64,000 nt of DNA from Phymorhynchus buccinoides (GCA_017654935.2 CM065682.1:33275932-33339931), one strand, 5' to 3'. Numbered from the stretch's first letter, positions 49,936 through 61,794 are shown. Numbers and translations are program-made. The notes: generated by a model not told the origin, from the sequence alone.

Positions 49936-50309
49936 ATCCCAGACACACGCCCAGACACACACGCTACCAAAGACGCAGTGTTCAACTTAGAAGAGCAATA
50001 CAATCCCTCTTTGGAACGGTAGTTATTTTCTCCAACAATCCAGTTAACTGTACATAGTGTTCGGATTATTTGTAGCAGAAAATGTACATTTTTTAAATCC
50101 AGGTGAAAGGAAAAAAACAAAACGATTTTTGCTTTCCAGCAGAAGAGAGAGAGACATAATGAAAACTTGAGTAAAATTGCCGAGAACGACGACACTAAAG
50201 ACATAGACACCATTCCTTTCCATCTAAAGACATTGTGTTCACTGCCCGTGCGTCAAGCTCTAGGAATAGGTAAGAGCAACTTAATGGCGAGTGCAATGGC
50301 AAAAGAGAT

Positions 50310-50340
<31 letters not shown>

Positions 50341-50495
50341 GCGCGCGCGCGCACACATACACACACACACACGCACGCGCACACACACGCACGCACACAC
50401 ACGCACACACACACGCACGCACGCACGCACACGCACACACACACACACACACACATACATACACACATTCACACAGACAGACAGACAGACAGACA

Positions 50496-50552
<57 letters not shown>

Positions 50553-50745
50553 ATTTTGCATCTTTTTCGCTCTTTCTCCATGTCATTATGGGCCAGATGG
50601 CCTGAAAAGACTGATTAAAAAGTATTGTTATTGCTACACATACACACACACGCACACACACACATACACACACACGCACTCACGCACGCGCGCACGCGCG
50701 CACACACACGCACGCACACATACACACACACACACACACGCGCAT
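50310..50745. repeat. CA/CG/CAGA microsatellites
   Basis: (CA)n with CGCGCG, (ACAG)n at 50,472-50,500, a second (CA)n to 50,550 and a third at 50,637-50,743, separated by unique sequence 50,551-50,636. Confidence 0.95.
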
Positions 50746-50977
50746 AATCCATGGAGGATCTCAACTTTATTCTTTCCATTTGGGTTGGCAGACTTCTATT
50801 CTCGCTGAAGCAGCTGAAACAAATGCCGTCTTTAATCAGCTGTACCGAGTAACGGAGTAGAAAATACAAATGGGCTATAAACACTCGACCAAGAGGGAAG
50901 CTTCTTAAAGTCCCATTGACAGTTAGGAGACATTTTACGTTTTGGTTTTTTAAAAAAAGGTGCAGAGCTGGCAAGTA

Positions 50978-51191
50978 GGGGAAGACGGGGTAAAAAGCGC
51001 ATGGGCGGGTAAGAAGCCCACCCCAATTATCTCATGAAATGAAGCAAATTGCAGTCTCATTTTGCCCATGAGACGAGCGTTAATGTCTAGCATTCGTCCC
51101 ATGGGCAAATTTGACTGAAATTTTCTTTATTTCATGAGATAATTGGGGTGGGCTTCTTACCCGCCCATGCGCTTTTTACCCCGTCTTCCCC
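50978..51191. mobile_element. Foldback MITE family F1, copy 1
   Basis: GGGGAAGACGGGGTAAAAAG / CGCATGGGCGGGTAAGAAGC / CCACCCCAATTATCTCATGA mirrored exactly by the right arm (CCCGTCTTCCCC end), flanked by TA. Stem of over 60 bp with a loop of about 80 bp. Copy 2 (57,341-57,554) has the loop in the opposite orientation. Confidence 0.92.
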
Positions 51192-51265
51192 TAGCGTTCT
51201 CTGGGATACTTTGTACAAAATCATTGACGGTTTGTGCTGGTTAGTTAGTTTGATCAAAGACTGAA

Positions 51266-51515
51266 TAGGGGAAGATAAGCATCCAGTCTCTTTTCCCTAT
51301 TATGAGTAGTGAGGACAGAAACACTGGTTATGTCCCTTTGAAACGTGACACATTTTACACATCGATAGGCCAGTTGAATTCTCCGTTCAAGTTCCAGTCT
51401 GAGTTTTTGGATAGCCTCCACTGTGAAAAGTGTACTGTCCCCACTAACGATAACTCTATCAGCCCGGTTCGCCGAGCTCTTAAGTAATCCATCTTACCCT
51501 TTTAGAATATCTTTG
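51266..51515. mobile_element. Family F2 element, intact copy
   Basis: TAGGGGAAGATAAGCATCCA ... CTTTTAGAATATCTTTG. It is the reverse complement of 59,951-60,362 apart from substitutions and the MITE inserted there. No intact frame. Confidence 0.8.
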
Positions 51516-51605
51516 GTTTTACCAAGAAATGTAAGTTTCCCTGGAACGTTTTGGACATCGGGTATGATTATGCTTACGAAGTACAAAATAAGAATAAAGT
51601 GAAAC

Positions 51606-51612
51606 CCCCCCC

Positions 51613-51629
<17 letters not shown>
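51606..51629. repeat. Poly-C tract
   Basis: About 24 C residues followed by (AC)n. Confidence 0.95.
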
Positions 51630-51643
<14 letters not shown>

Positions 51644-51815
51644 AAATGAACGATTTGAAGTAAAGTTCGATGAAAAGAACTAAACACGCACACAAGGAGA
51701 CGAAATAAAACAACAGCAACGTCTCACTATCCACGCGCCCCACATCCACACGTAGACCAGACACAAAGCGACATGTAAACAATATTTCAGGAATTGTTTC
51801 TTTCCACTTATCTTG

Positions 51816-52430
51816 GTTGTTGTTGTTGTTGTTGTTGTTGCTGTCGTACCCTGGCTCAAAGACTCCAGGGATCATCCCAACAGCCGAAGCGCTTGAACAC
51901 TATGGTATGGTACAAATGCATCAGCTATAAGGGATGAGAACATTACGTGTGCAGGGCCGGACCAAGTGATTCGTAAAGGGGGGGTGGGGGGGGTCCACTG
52001 GGGGTCCAGGGAGCTGCATAGGTTCCGGGTTAAAGAGTAGTGCCTTTTGGGGGGCTCAGGGGGCTTCCCCGGAAACGTTTTGCAATTGAGTTATTATTTA
52101 GTTATCATTAAGGCAAACATGGAGTCCTTTTCTTACTTTTCACTCTTGTATTAGGTACATACTTGGGGCAGGAGGAGGGAGGGTGGGTGTCCGGAGGGTT
52201 TCGGGAAACCAGGAAAAATAAACTAGATCCGGCCCTGCGTGTGTGACCGTTTTTGATTACCCCGCCACGTGGGCAGCCACACTCCGACTTCGGAGGATTT
52301 TGGACTGATTATATTATGCTATGAGCTTGCTAAAGACAATCCACTTACAACTATGCAGAAGATAACAACATTTTGATGCAGCCTTGATGTTCTAGCTTAT
52401 GTCAGTTAAGCCAAGCGACACCTATCTTAG
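51816..52430. mobile_element. (TTG)n-headed element split by an insertion
   Basis: Matches 39,294-39,600 on both sides of the 51,952-52,237 insertion: left GAACACTATGGTATGG ... AACATTACGTGTG, right TGACCGTTTTTGATTACCCC. Confidence 0.8.
51952..52237. mobile_element. hAT-like element nested in the (TTG)n element
   Basis: Termini CAGGGCCGGACCAAG / CTAGATCCGGCCCTG, 286 bp, no frame. Flanks CGTGTG on both sides (the right one with an extra TG). The paired copy at 39,294 shows the uninterrupted site ATTATGTGTGAACG. Confidence 0.85.
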
Positions 52431-52704
52431 TAAAACTGTTATTCAATTTAAAATATACAATGACATTTTATCTTCGTCGATGATGTACAAAAATAGCGTG
52501 CAATATAAAAACAAAACCCCCCTGACCATTATAATTATGCATAGGCATACCATTCATTTTCGATAATGAGGCCCATAATGGTCAAATTTGCTCTCAAATT
52601 AATTTGTGAAATATCCCCGAAATATTCAACAATTGAAAACCCACCGTTAATTGATGGTGAAAGTTGTGAAGATTTGATGTTCAAGTCAAGCGGAAAAAAC
52701 AACA

Positions 52705-52891
<187 letters not shown>

Positions 52892-53076
52892 CATTATCAC
52901 CGGCACACTAGGAACAACGCACTAAATTTCGTCAAGTCCAGTTCAGATATTTAGGCTGTGGTCACAGGAACACAATTCTTTAATTAAACACAAACAGAAA
53001 CAAACCTTCTCGTGTTGGCCGCAAGTCACCCTTGTTCTCATAATAGACAGAGTACAGAAGCGGCATTCTACCTTGC

Positions 53077-53101
53077 CCCCCCCCCCCCCCCCCCCCCCCC
53101 C
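53077..53101. repeat. Poly-C tract
   Basis: About 25 C residues within otherwise unique sequence. Confidence 0.95.
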
Positions 53102-53519
53102 ACACTCTGTTACAAACAAATACAGAAAAAGTGTTTGCGTGTCACACTTTCATTGGTTTCCTGTCATGGAAACCTAACCAATCAGAAACGCGGGCAGTCA
53201 TTTGGAAACCGAGATCGCTGGACCTGTCGTCTGCAAACCAACGGTTTATCAAGGGACATAATTTGTTCATTACGCCGCAACTCCATAGGGGCAACTTGAG
53301 ATCTTGCCTACTGTCAGAAAATCAATATGTTTCTCTTTTCTCTTTGTATTGTTATAACAGTTCTGGTCATACGCTCATGTTATTTTGACACTTGAGCGTT
53401 AATTGAAGAACAGTATGTCAATGGATCCACCAAGGGAGATTTAGATTCCAGGATTATTATTTTTAATTTAGCTTTTAGTATAACAAACAAACAACTACAC
53501 GACAAGTGTAAAGTGACGT

Positions 53520-53780
53520 TATTTTATTCACAAGAGACAAAACAAAACTACTGGATATTTCGGCGAATGCGCCTTTATCAACACAGACAAACAAGAAAAC
53601 AGCAAACAGCAAATATAGCAAAAGGAGCAAAAAGCAGGCAACACATGGAGCAAAAAAACAGCAAGATCAAAATAAAAAAAACAATATTTCCCCTCTACAG
53701 TCCAATGTCGTGTAGTTGTTTGTTTGTTGTATGTTCCAGTGACGTTGCAGTCTGTTTCAGGTGGGTTTTTGTTTAGCTTT
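53520..53780. repeat. Dispersed repeat, copy 2 (partner of 5,815)
   Basis: GGATATTTCGGCGAATGCGC, AGCAAAAGGAGCAAAAAGC and CCAGTGACGTTGCAGTCTG in the same order as 5,815-6,060. Confidence 0.75.
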
Positions 53781-54683
53781 TTAGTAGAGAAATCGACAAG
53801 TTTACTGTTTTGGTTGAAATATATGATGCAAAAATCATCACATTTTATAGTTTTGTAATATGATATTGATTCTTATTGTAATTTCCAGCTTCCAAATAAT
53901 AAGAGTAGATTTAAAGCAGGCTGATTATAATTATGACAACACAAACTTTTAAAAAAGATTTAAGAAATGTTAAAAAAAAGTTGTGTTGATTTAAAATCAA
54001 TGAAAAGATGGTAACATCATTTTTTGTTCTCAAGTTAGTTTACAGGATTGCAGAACCTTTGCTTTGCATTATATTCTCAAAAAATATAACATAGCAGTTT
54101 ATAATAGCATAAGAAATATATTAGAATAATAGTTGTGTTAACAGGTTTGACAAGCAAGATGTAAAAACCATCACCACCACCACCACCACCACCAACCAAA
54201 CAATCAACTAACCAACCAACACACCCATCCATCTTACCTTTAAAAAAAGGAGATAAAAAAACACCCACTTTTGACGCAGGCTCATAATAACAATTACGTT
54301 ATAAAGTTTTAAGCTTTGTTAGTACATAAAATATGCAGCGGTTTTTAATTAAAAAAAATAAAAAGAAAAGAACCAAACCCATTCTGAAGGAAATTGGTAA
54401 TAGGGGTGAGAGGGGTGACGGGAAGTGGGTAGCAGACACATTTTGACAGTTTCTCCCCTTGATATTCGAATACCATGTCACTCTGGTTTGGCCTCCCTTG
54501 AATATCGTAGTCTCGTGGGTTTCCGCTTGACGGCATTGTAGAGTAAGCTAGCTTGAATGATTCAAAAGCGAAGGGAATAACAAGAGTTGTGGACATAATT
54601 TAAAACATTTATGATCGGGAAATAAGAACTGTTGCCTAATCCAGAGATTCTACATTCTCTGCCTAATCGTAACTAGAGCGTGA
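53781..54683. other. Intergenic, nothing coding
   Basis: AT-rich sequence with (CAC)n at 54,168-54,194 and ACCAACCAAC repeats; no supported gene. Confidence 0.45.
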
Positions 54684-54924
54684 AAACGCTACATCACCAG
54701 CCGCGCGGCAGCATTGTCGGCTCCAGTGACGTTGACTTTCGAGAAATGACCATTTTCGAACTTGGCCTAGATATCCTAACAATCTATCCGTATGCAAAAT
54801 GTGAGGGTCATAGGTCCCTCTGCTTAAATGTAATCGTGGCAACACAGTCAGTCAGTCAGCCAGCCAGGAAAAACAGACATCACTGAAAACATTACTAGCT
54901 TCGCCTCGCGGCTGGTGATAACAG
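54684..54924. mobile_element. Probable element with inverted ends
   Basis: GCTACATCACCAGCCGCG at the left and CGCGGCTGGTGATAAC at the right, with (CAGT)n and CAGC repeats near 54,846-54,866. Class unknown. Confidence 0.5.
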
Positions 54925-54932
54925 ACACGTTG

Positions 54933-54935
<3 letters not shown>

Positions 54936-54992
<57 letters not shown>

Positions 54993-55025
54993 GCACGCAC
55001 GCACATACACACACATACGTGCGCG
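54936..55025. repeat. CA microsatellite
   Basis: (CA)n 54,938-54,990 with CGCACGCA interruptions after it. Confidence 0.95.
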
Positions 55026-55308
55026 CGCAAGCATAAGGTAAAAACTCTGACGCCAAAGTTAATCAAAGCATGCCTTTGCACTCGAAATTACAGCAGAAAA
55101 CTTGGCAGTCATTGGATGGGGACATCCCGCTATCACTACGTATCGATAACACAACCGGGCTAAATCACTACGGCAACTACTACTACAGTATGCAGAAAAC
55201 TATTACCCGATTAGGGTTAGGTTAGGAATTAGGGTTAGAGTTAAATTAGGGTGCGTAGTGATAGGGGGACATCCTGCTGTCACTACCCGTTGTAGTGGTA
55301 GTTCTTTC

Positions 55309-56092
55309 AATTTGAACACAATTTGAGCATAATAATTAATATACTAACAGCATCTATCATGAATATTGCTTATCATATATGAGGCACGAGTTCTTCTCTT
55401 TTCCTCAGTGCATAGTAGATGTACATAGCAATATCTCTAGTAATATATATGTTATCATTCGCAAGTAGCTGTTTTAGTTCGATAGAATTGACATTTGAAA
55501 ACTGTCTGTGCTTCAATATGTATTTTTCTCTGATAGGAGTATAAACATTGCATCTCAATAATAAATGCAGTTCGTTCTCAATTTGGTTACAGAATGGGCA
55601 TGTTTGAACATTTTCTAAGTAGGCCTATCTAATATTGAAGTTCAGGGCCTGTATTCACGTTGAGATAGCATGAGACTGAGCATGATGCTAACTTAGAAGC
55701 TCTTCCAATGTCCTATAGGATTTAATAGGACTTTTGGAAGAGCTTCTAAGTTAGCATCATGCTAAGCCTCATGCTATCTCAACGTGAATACAGGCCCTGG
55801 TCGTTTACGCCAAGATATTGTAAAATGTATTCTAAGCTTGTTAACTGTTAAGTAGGCTAAATAGGATTCTGGTTGTAAGAGAGACTTGAATGAATATAGT
55901 AAGTATATGAAGCGATCACTTGAATTAAGCTTACTAACCCAATCCTGCTGATAACAATCAACCATCCTTTGCCTGAAGATCTTCTTAAAGATTTTAACAT
56001 TACCAACCCCTCCCGCTAACCAGACATCAGAGAATCCATATCTATCAAGACAGCATTTTATATCATAAGCCCAGTTATTGTGTATTGTTCTA
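55309..56092 (-). mobile_element. 5'-truncated LINE (non-LTR retrotransposon) fragment
   Basis: Flanked by a perfect 15-bp duplication AGTGGTAGTTCTTTC (55,294-55,308 and 56,093-56,107). Minus-strand reading gives WLAGGVGNVKIFKKIF, QDWVSKLNSSDRFIYLLYSF and, after an inserted MITE, CPFCNQIENELHLLLRC (C-x2-C ... H-x4-C), the tail of a LINE ORF2 after its reverse transcriptase. A stop precedes AYLENVQ; it is dead. Confidence 0.85.
55643..55799. mobile_element. Foldback MITE family F3, copy 1, inside the LINE
   Basis: CAGGGCCTGTATTCACGTTG / AGATAGCATGAGACTGAGC ... mirrored to CAACGTGAATACAGGCCCTG, nearly a perfect hairpin. It splits the LINE frame between ISWRKR and NFNIR. Copy 2 is at 60,187-60,341. 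Confidence 0.9.
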
Positions 56093-56124
56093 AGTGGTAG
56101 TTCTTTCGATACGTAGTGATAGCG

Positions 56125-56555
56125 CTACTCACCCCATTGACTTGATTTAAAAAGAAAAAAGAAGTGGGAAACAATAACACAGTTCACAGACGAAGCAAAC
56201 AAAGCGTTCTCGCGATTCGTTCAGTCTGAAAATTCAGGAACTAGCCGTGTAAACTTCTCTCAAAGAAAACCTATTGGCTCTCAATCAGGGCTGAAATAGG
56301 ATACATCCTCCTATTACTCTCCCTCTTCTATTTGAGAAAGAACGCCCTAATAATTTTAAAGGGAAAAAGAGAAGGGCGCCGTAAATGGAAATGTGCTGTT
56401 TCAAGCAAAAGCAATCAATGAAAGCGATTGGAGCGAAAGATTTGATTGTCTGTTGGTGAACAAAATCGATGGGAAGTTTCACATGCCGCATTGCGTTGTA
56501 GTTTACTTTCTGGATAAGATAATGCCCTTTCGTTTCCTTTTCGTCTGGCGAAAGT
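56125..56555. other. Intergenic, nothing recognised
   Basis: No repeat or supported frame. Confidence 0.4.
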
Positions 56556-56559
56556 TTGT

Positions 56560-56834
<275 letters not shown>

Positions 56835-57340
56835 AACATTTAGAGAGAGCAAAATGAACAATGGTTTATTTAGCTGGGCCATCCGCCCATGTCAAAGATT
56901 GAATATGAACGGTTGCCGAACTATTGGCAATGACACATTAAGCAGTGGAAGGGTTAAGAAAAAAAATAGCCATGCGAAACACTTGATTAAAACAGGTCCA
57001 AGTGCGACGTATCAATATCACTTGTTCCGTCATTTGTAACAGTCTTTTAGCGGTTACCGAACTTTGGGGAATCAGATAACCATCATGATGGAAGAGAAAA
57101 TTGTTGCCGCGGAAGCCTAATAAAAGGGAAGTAACTTTGGCTTCCGACCCGAAGGAGAAAGGGAAGACTAATCTATGGTTGTAGTGTGGGGGAGGTTTTG
57201 GTCATTCGTCATTATATTTCCAGCCCCTGATAACTGCGATGTAGTGTAGATAGATCCTTGATAGTTAACCTTTTAACAAAATAAAAGTGGCATCTTGTTG
57301 ATAGAAATAAGAGATAGCAGACTAACTGACCGCTCTGATA
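56835..57340. other. Intergenic, nothing coding
   Basis: Contains GCAGTGGAAGGGTTAA at about 56,943, a possible piggyBac-like right terminus without a clear partner. Confidence 0.4.
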
Positions 57341-57554
57341 GGGGAAGACGGGGTAAAAAGCGCATGGGCGGGTAAGACGCCCACCCCAATTATCTCATGA
57401 AATAAAGAAAATTTCAGTCAAATTTGCCCATGAGACGAATGCTAGACATTAACACTCGTCTCATGAGCAAAATGAGACTGAAATTTGCTTCATTTCATGA
57501 GATAATCGGGGTGGGCTTCTTACCCGCCCATGCGCTTTTTACCCCGTCTTCCCC
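57341..57554. mobile_element. Foldback MITE family F1, copy 2
   Basis: Same arms as 50,978-51,191 with TA on both sides; loop reads AATGCTAGACATTAACACTC, the reverse orientation of copy 1. Confidence 0.92.
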
Positions 57555-57861
57555 TATCTTACTTATTGTTCGTGAACGTAATTGACTTTGTCTTCTAGAG
57601 AAGGTGAGATTAGCGTCCAATCGGTCAGAGACCCTTTGTCTTCTTCAAGCTCATTCACGTGCATAGTGAAAGGCTTACATACGTACATATTTTGCAATTT
57701 GGGGTAGTCGCTGAGGGACAAATAGAAACACGTCCAGTGAATATAGGTACAAAGACATTATCTTAGTATCTACAATATAATGGTGAGGTGTGATTATAAG
57801 GAGATACTGGGAAGGGCGGAACCACGGAATCACATAATTATTTTGTGAATGAAAATTCATT

Positions 57862-57985
57862 TAATGTCCTCCGGTCTGGAACAGACACATATGGGACATT
57901 TATAGAGATAAAGATGGTGGGAACGATCCTGGAGGCAGTTCCCGAAGACAGTGCAACACCAGGAAAGTCCCGATTTTAAAAATAA
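57862..57985 (+). mobile_element. Dispersed repeat family R1, copy 2
   Basis: GTCCTCCGGTCTGGAACAG, ACACATATGGGACATTTAT, GTGGGAACGATCCTGGAGGC and AAAGTCCCGATTTT as at 43,856. Confidence 0.75.
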
Positions 57986-58176
57986 TAATACAGATGTATA
58001 TATTAAATGGATACTAACACATAATTATTTAATTGTCTGCATGTGCGTTATTGGCTCTTTTCCAGTAGGCCTAAAGTAATTATTCTAAAACATCTAACAT
58101 TCTCATTTTTTTCTTAATTGATTACAAACGCTTTTCCCTGTGAACCCTTCTGTTTGTATGGATTTTGATAAACCTC

Positions 58177-58370
58177 CCCCCCCCCCCCCCCCCCTTTCGA
58201 TGGTGTTGTTGTAGAGAACGACAAAGACTGTGACATTAGTATATTTGAAATGAAATTATGAAACGTTGTATATGCATATCTGATTTCATATTTAATAGAG
58301 GTGGAGTTATTGTCCTTAGCACTTGCCACCAGGCGGCGTTCCATTTGAAAGCAGTTTCTTAGCGACGGCA

Positions 58371-58447
<77 letters not shown>
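58177..58447. repeat. Poly-C and CT microsatellite
   Basis: Poly-C at 58,177-58,194 and (CT)n at 58,374-58,446. Confidence 0.95.
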
Positions 58448-58449
<2 letters not shown>

Positions 58450-59190
58450 TCGCTCGCATGCAGCAGCAAATAGATTACGCCTTCTATTTGACTAGGGGAG
58501 TAAAAAAAAAAGTCAGCAGATCTATAGAGTGATCTTCCTTGATTCCACCAGAAGCGCTCACTTGAGAGACTTTATTGCATTAGCTGGTAATGCAGTGCAA
58601 GGTAAAATAGAGAAGAACAAAAAGCAAAAACTTTCAGGAAAGCAGTTGATTAAACTAAGTAATTGTTCTTCCCTCTGTATCTTTCCTCTTGACCTCACAG
58701 AGACAGTCCAGTTGGTACCCTGGCTGGAAACCAAAAGAGAAAGAAAGAAGTAGGAAGTAAAGTCATTTCGAGACCTTGTGTGAATAGGGAACTGTGAAAA
58801 AGAACAAAAATACACACACATACGCGTGTGCACGTACGCAAGCACATAGACACACACACACGCACACGCACACACACACACACACGCACGCACGCACACA
58901 CACACACACAACCAAGGGGAATTATGGGACAGAAGCGATTTCAGGATCTATGGAGAAGTGGGAGATAACCGAGAAAGTGAAGAAGACAGTTACATCAGCA
59001 GAGGTGCAGAGAAGGAGGTCACCATTACCTGAGTGCAGTGTTTACAGTATACTGTACAGCTCCATTACCTCAGTGCAGTGCTTACAGTATACTGTACAGC
59101 TCCATTACCTGAGTGCAGTGTTTACAGTATACTGTACAGCTCCATTACCTCAGTGCAGTGTTTACAGTATACTCTACAGCTCCATTATCC
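58448..59190. repeat. CA tract and 40-bp tandem repeat
   Basis: Unique sequence to 58,810, (CA)n 58,810-58,912, then four 40-bp units of CATTACCT(G/C)AGTGCAGTG / TTTACAGTATACTGTACAGC at 59,022-59,190. The short internal palindrome AGTATACT is in each unit. Confidence 0.85.
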
Positions 59191-59782
59191 CTGGGTGCAG
59201 TCCCTACCAACCAACCAACCAACCCACCAACTAACCAGCCAGCCAACCAAACCAACTTTAAACTGTTGGCATCTCAGATCAAAACTTAGCTGCCCCCTGG
59301 CTATTTTTTCAGGGTCAACAGCCAAAGCAAGAGATCAAAATAAAAATCCACCTGACCTGCCATAGCAGACTGCAGCTATTTTGCCACACATCACAGTAAC
59401 GCTAAGTTCCTTCTCACTTTTGGTGTGGAGGGCTATTGAGGTTGTGCGTATAGCCTAGTATGCTTCTTTGTTTCCTTCAAGGGCTTATGCAAGCGTAAGT
59501 GCACGCGCGCGCGCACACACGCACACACACACTCACACCTCAGCTGATATACCTTTTATAGCAGTACAGTGGTCGAGGATTAATAAACAGAAACGTATGG
59601 ATCTTTTTCTTGCTTATTTTTTTCTCGTTTTTATTTGTACATTCTTCTCATTCTTTTGTTTCTTTTTCTTTTTTAGCGCGCCTGTATGTTTGCTTTCTTT
59701 TTTTTCCTCTTAGTTTTCCCCCCTTTTTTTCTGTGCATGAGTGGGTTTTTTCTTCTTCCAATCATCTCTATCCCGGTCTCTC
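59191..59782. other. Intergenic, nothing coding
   Basis: (CCAA)n at 59,208-59,250, short CA run near 59,510, T-rich sequence to 59,760. Confidence 0.45.
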
Positions 59783-59792
59783 TCTCACTCTC

Positions 59793-59880
<88 letters not shown>

Positions 59881-59885
59881 TCATT
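59783..59885. repeat. CT microsatellite
   Basis: (CT)n with a few CACTCTC interruptions. Confidence 0.95.
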
Positions 59886-59950
59886 TTGTATCTGTCTGTT
59901 AAGCTGGCCTATAAAGAAAAATAAACCAAAATAGTACCATTTACCTCAAT

Positions 59951-60362
59951 CAAAGATATTCTAAAAGGGTAAGATGGATTACTTAAAAGCTCGGCGAACC
60001 GGACTGATAGAGTTATCGTTAGTGCGGACGTGTACACTATTCACAGTGGAGGCTATCCAAAAACTCGGACTGGAACTTGAACGGAGAATTCAATTGGCCT
60101 ATAGCTATCGATGTGTAAAATGTGTCACGTTTCAAAGGGACATAACCAGTGTTTCTGTCCTCACTACTCATATAGGGAAAAGAGACCAGGGCCTGTATTC
60201 ACGTTGAGATAGCATGAGACTTAGCATCATGCTAACTTAGAAGCTCTTCCAAAAGTCCTATTAAATCCTATAGGACATTGGAAGAGCTTCTAAGTTAGCA
60301 TCATGCTAAGTCTCATGCTATCTCAACGTGAATACAGGCCCGGATGTTTATCTTCCCCTGTA
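59951..60362. mobile_element. Family F2 element split by a foldback MITE
   Basis: Reverse complement of 51,266-51,515: left part to GGGAAAAGAGAC at 60,186, right part GGATGTTTATCTTCCCCT from 60,342. The intact copy reads straight through as AGAGACTGGATG. Confidence 0.85.
60187..60341. mobile_element. Foldback MITE family F3, copy 2
   Basis: CAGGGCCTGTATTCACGTTG ... CAACGTGAATACAGGCCC; nearly identical to 55,643-55,799, inserted in the F2 element. Confidence 0.92.
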
Positions 60363-60608
60363 GTCTTTGCCTCAATGGACTTTGTCTGCTGCTTACTAAG
60401 CAATACAAAAACAACAACCAAGCTATGAAACAGACTGCAACACGAGTTAAAAAGGCAGAGGTGTTATTGCCGTATTCGATGACATAACACCCTTATTTAT
60501 GTCCTGTGATCTGTGAAGTTCACAGCTGTCAATCATTCATTTGATGTGTGATGTGGTCTGGAGATCGATCGATAATTGTCTAACTTTTTTCTTTTTCTGC
60601 TTTTTTGT

Positions 60609-60610
<2 letters not shown>

Positions 60611-60676
<66 letters not shown>
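60611..60676. repeat. 66-base poly-G run
   Basis: Uninterrupted G from 60,611 to 60,676, then AGGGGTG. It could form stacked G-quadruplexes; length may be affected by sequencing or assembly. Confidence 0.95.
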
Positions 60677-60677
<1 letters not shown>

Positions 60678-60809
60678 GGGGTGTTAAGGCTGCGCTCAGA
60701 TCGATTCTTTGAAGCCACTTTCCCTTTCATGCACCCGCTACTCTGTTGCTCTTTTAAAAAATGTTTTCCTTCGTTCGCTGTTTTAGCCATGCCGCTCCAT
60801 TATTACTAG

Positions 60810-61198
60810 TGTAGAGTGGCACAGAGGTAACGCGTTCGCCTTGTGTCAAGTATACTCGAGTTCGAACCTGGGTACAGGGGATATTTCCTCTCATTTTGCA
60901 CTAGGCCTTACGGTCTGAACGTGGAGTCTTTCGGATGAGACGATAAAGCGAGGTCCCGTATGCTCATGCACTTAGCACACGTTAATCCCAGTGGCAACGA
61001 AAAAGTTGTCATTTGGTCAAAATTTAACCCCCCACCTTCCTTCCTCATCGGTCACACAAAAACTCGCATGCAAAAAAAGAAGAAAAAAGTGGGTGGCGCT
61101 AGCGCTCCTCTGGCTGCGACGCGCTCGCCAGGTGGGAGCAACCCGATTTCTACAGAGACACCTTTGTGACTATGAAGTACATAATACCTAATACCTAT
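60810..61198 (+). mobile_element. Full-length tRNA-derived SINE
   Basis: A box TGGCACAGAGG (60,817), B box GTTCGAACC (60,860), conserved central part TCTTTCGGATGAGACGATAA, 3' part GGTGGGAGCAACCCGATTTC, tail AATACCTAATACC. Reverse copies at 2,828-3,104 and 24,811-24,890. The tail region is interrupted by A-rich sequence near 61,070. Confidence 0.85.
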
Positions 61199-61639
61199 TT
61201 CCCCAGTCTGGAACTCTTTGGGTTCTTGTCTTCGTTTGGTCGTCAATCTATTAGTATGGTGTAGATCGAGCTATGATGTCTATTTAGGATTTCCACGTTC
61301 ACTAGGCTCACGATAGTTAAGACGATGTTGTTCCTGACGATAATGATGATGACGATGTTGTTGCTGACGATAATGATGAGAATGTGTATGGTATTTGGCA
61401 TAGTTTCATGTTTGCAGTTAAGCAAGGCATGGCTGTTTTATTTATAAAATTTTTTTTGACTTTACTTAGTGTAACAATTCTTAGTGTAATATTCAGTCAT
61501 ATTCAGAGCCTGTGTATCTAGTATATACACAGGCTATGGTCATATTACTTGGCATTTAAATGCAACAAATACTTGTAGCGGTGCCATAGCCGATGAGGTT
61601 TAACCGAAGCGTGGTTACCGCTACAGCTATCTGTATAAA
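61199..61639. other. Intergenic, short duplications
   Basis: GACGATAATGATGA / GACGATGTTGTT repeat near 61,325-61,380 and a palindrome AGCCTGTGTAT ... ATACACAGGCT at 61,507-61,535. No gene. Confidence 0.45.
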
Positions 61640-61775
61640 TAAAAAATCGGGACTTTACTGGTTTCGTACTGCCTCCGGGCATTGCCTCCAGTATTGTTCC
61701 CACCATATTTGTATTTACAAATGTCCCATATGTGTCTGATTCAGACCAAGAGGACGTAAAACACCATTTTCGTCA
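61640..61775 (-). mobile_element. Dispersed repeat family R1, reverse copy
   Basis: AATCGGGACTTTACTGG, ATTGTTCCCACCATATTTG and ATGTCCCATATGTGTCTGA are reverse complements of the family at 43,856 and 57,862. Confidence 0.75.
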
Positions 61776-61794
61776 TTACTTGGCATCAATAAAT

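Larger units (their letters stand above)
55128..56124. mobile_element. TIR element hosting a LINE insertion
   Basis: Perfect 19-bp inverted termini CGCTATCACTACGTATCGA / TCGATACGTAGTGATAGCG. Without the LINE and one copy of its target duplication it would be 198 bp. The left interior holds a degenerate TTAGGG stretch (55,207-55,251). Confidence 0.8.

Noticed and set aside
60817..60880. tRNA gene from A and B boxes
   Set aside because: No acceptor-stem pairing or cloverleaf is maintained and the sequence continues into a SINE body; it is a SINE head.
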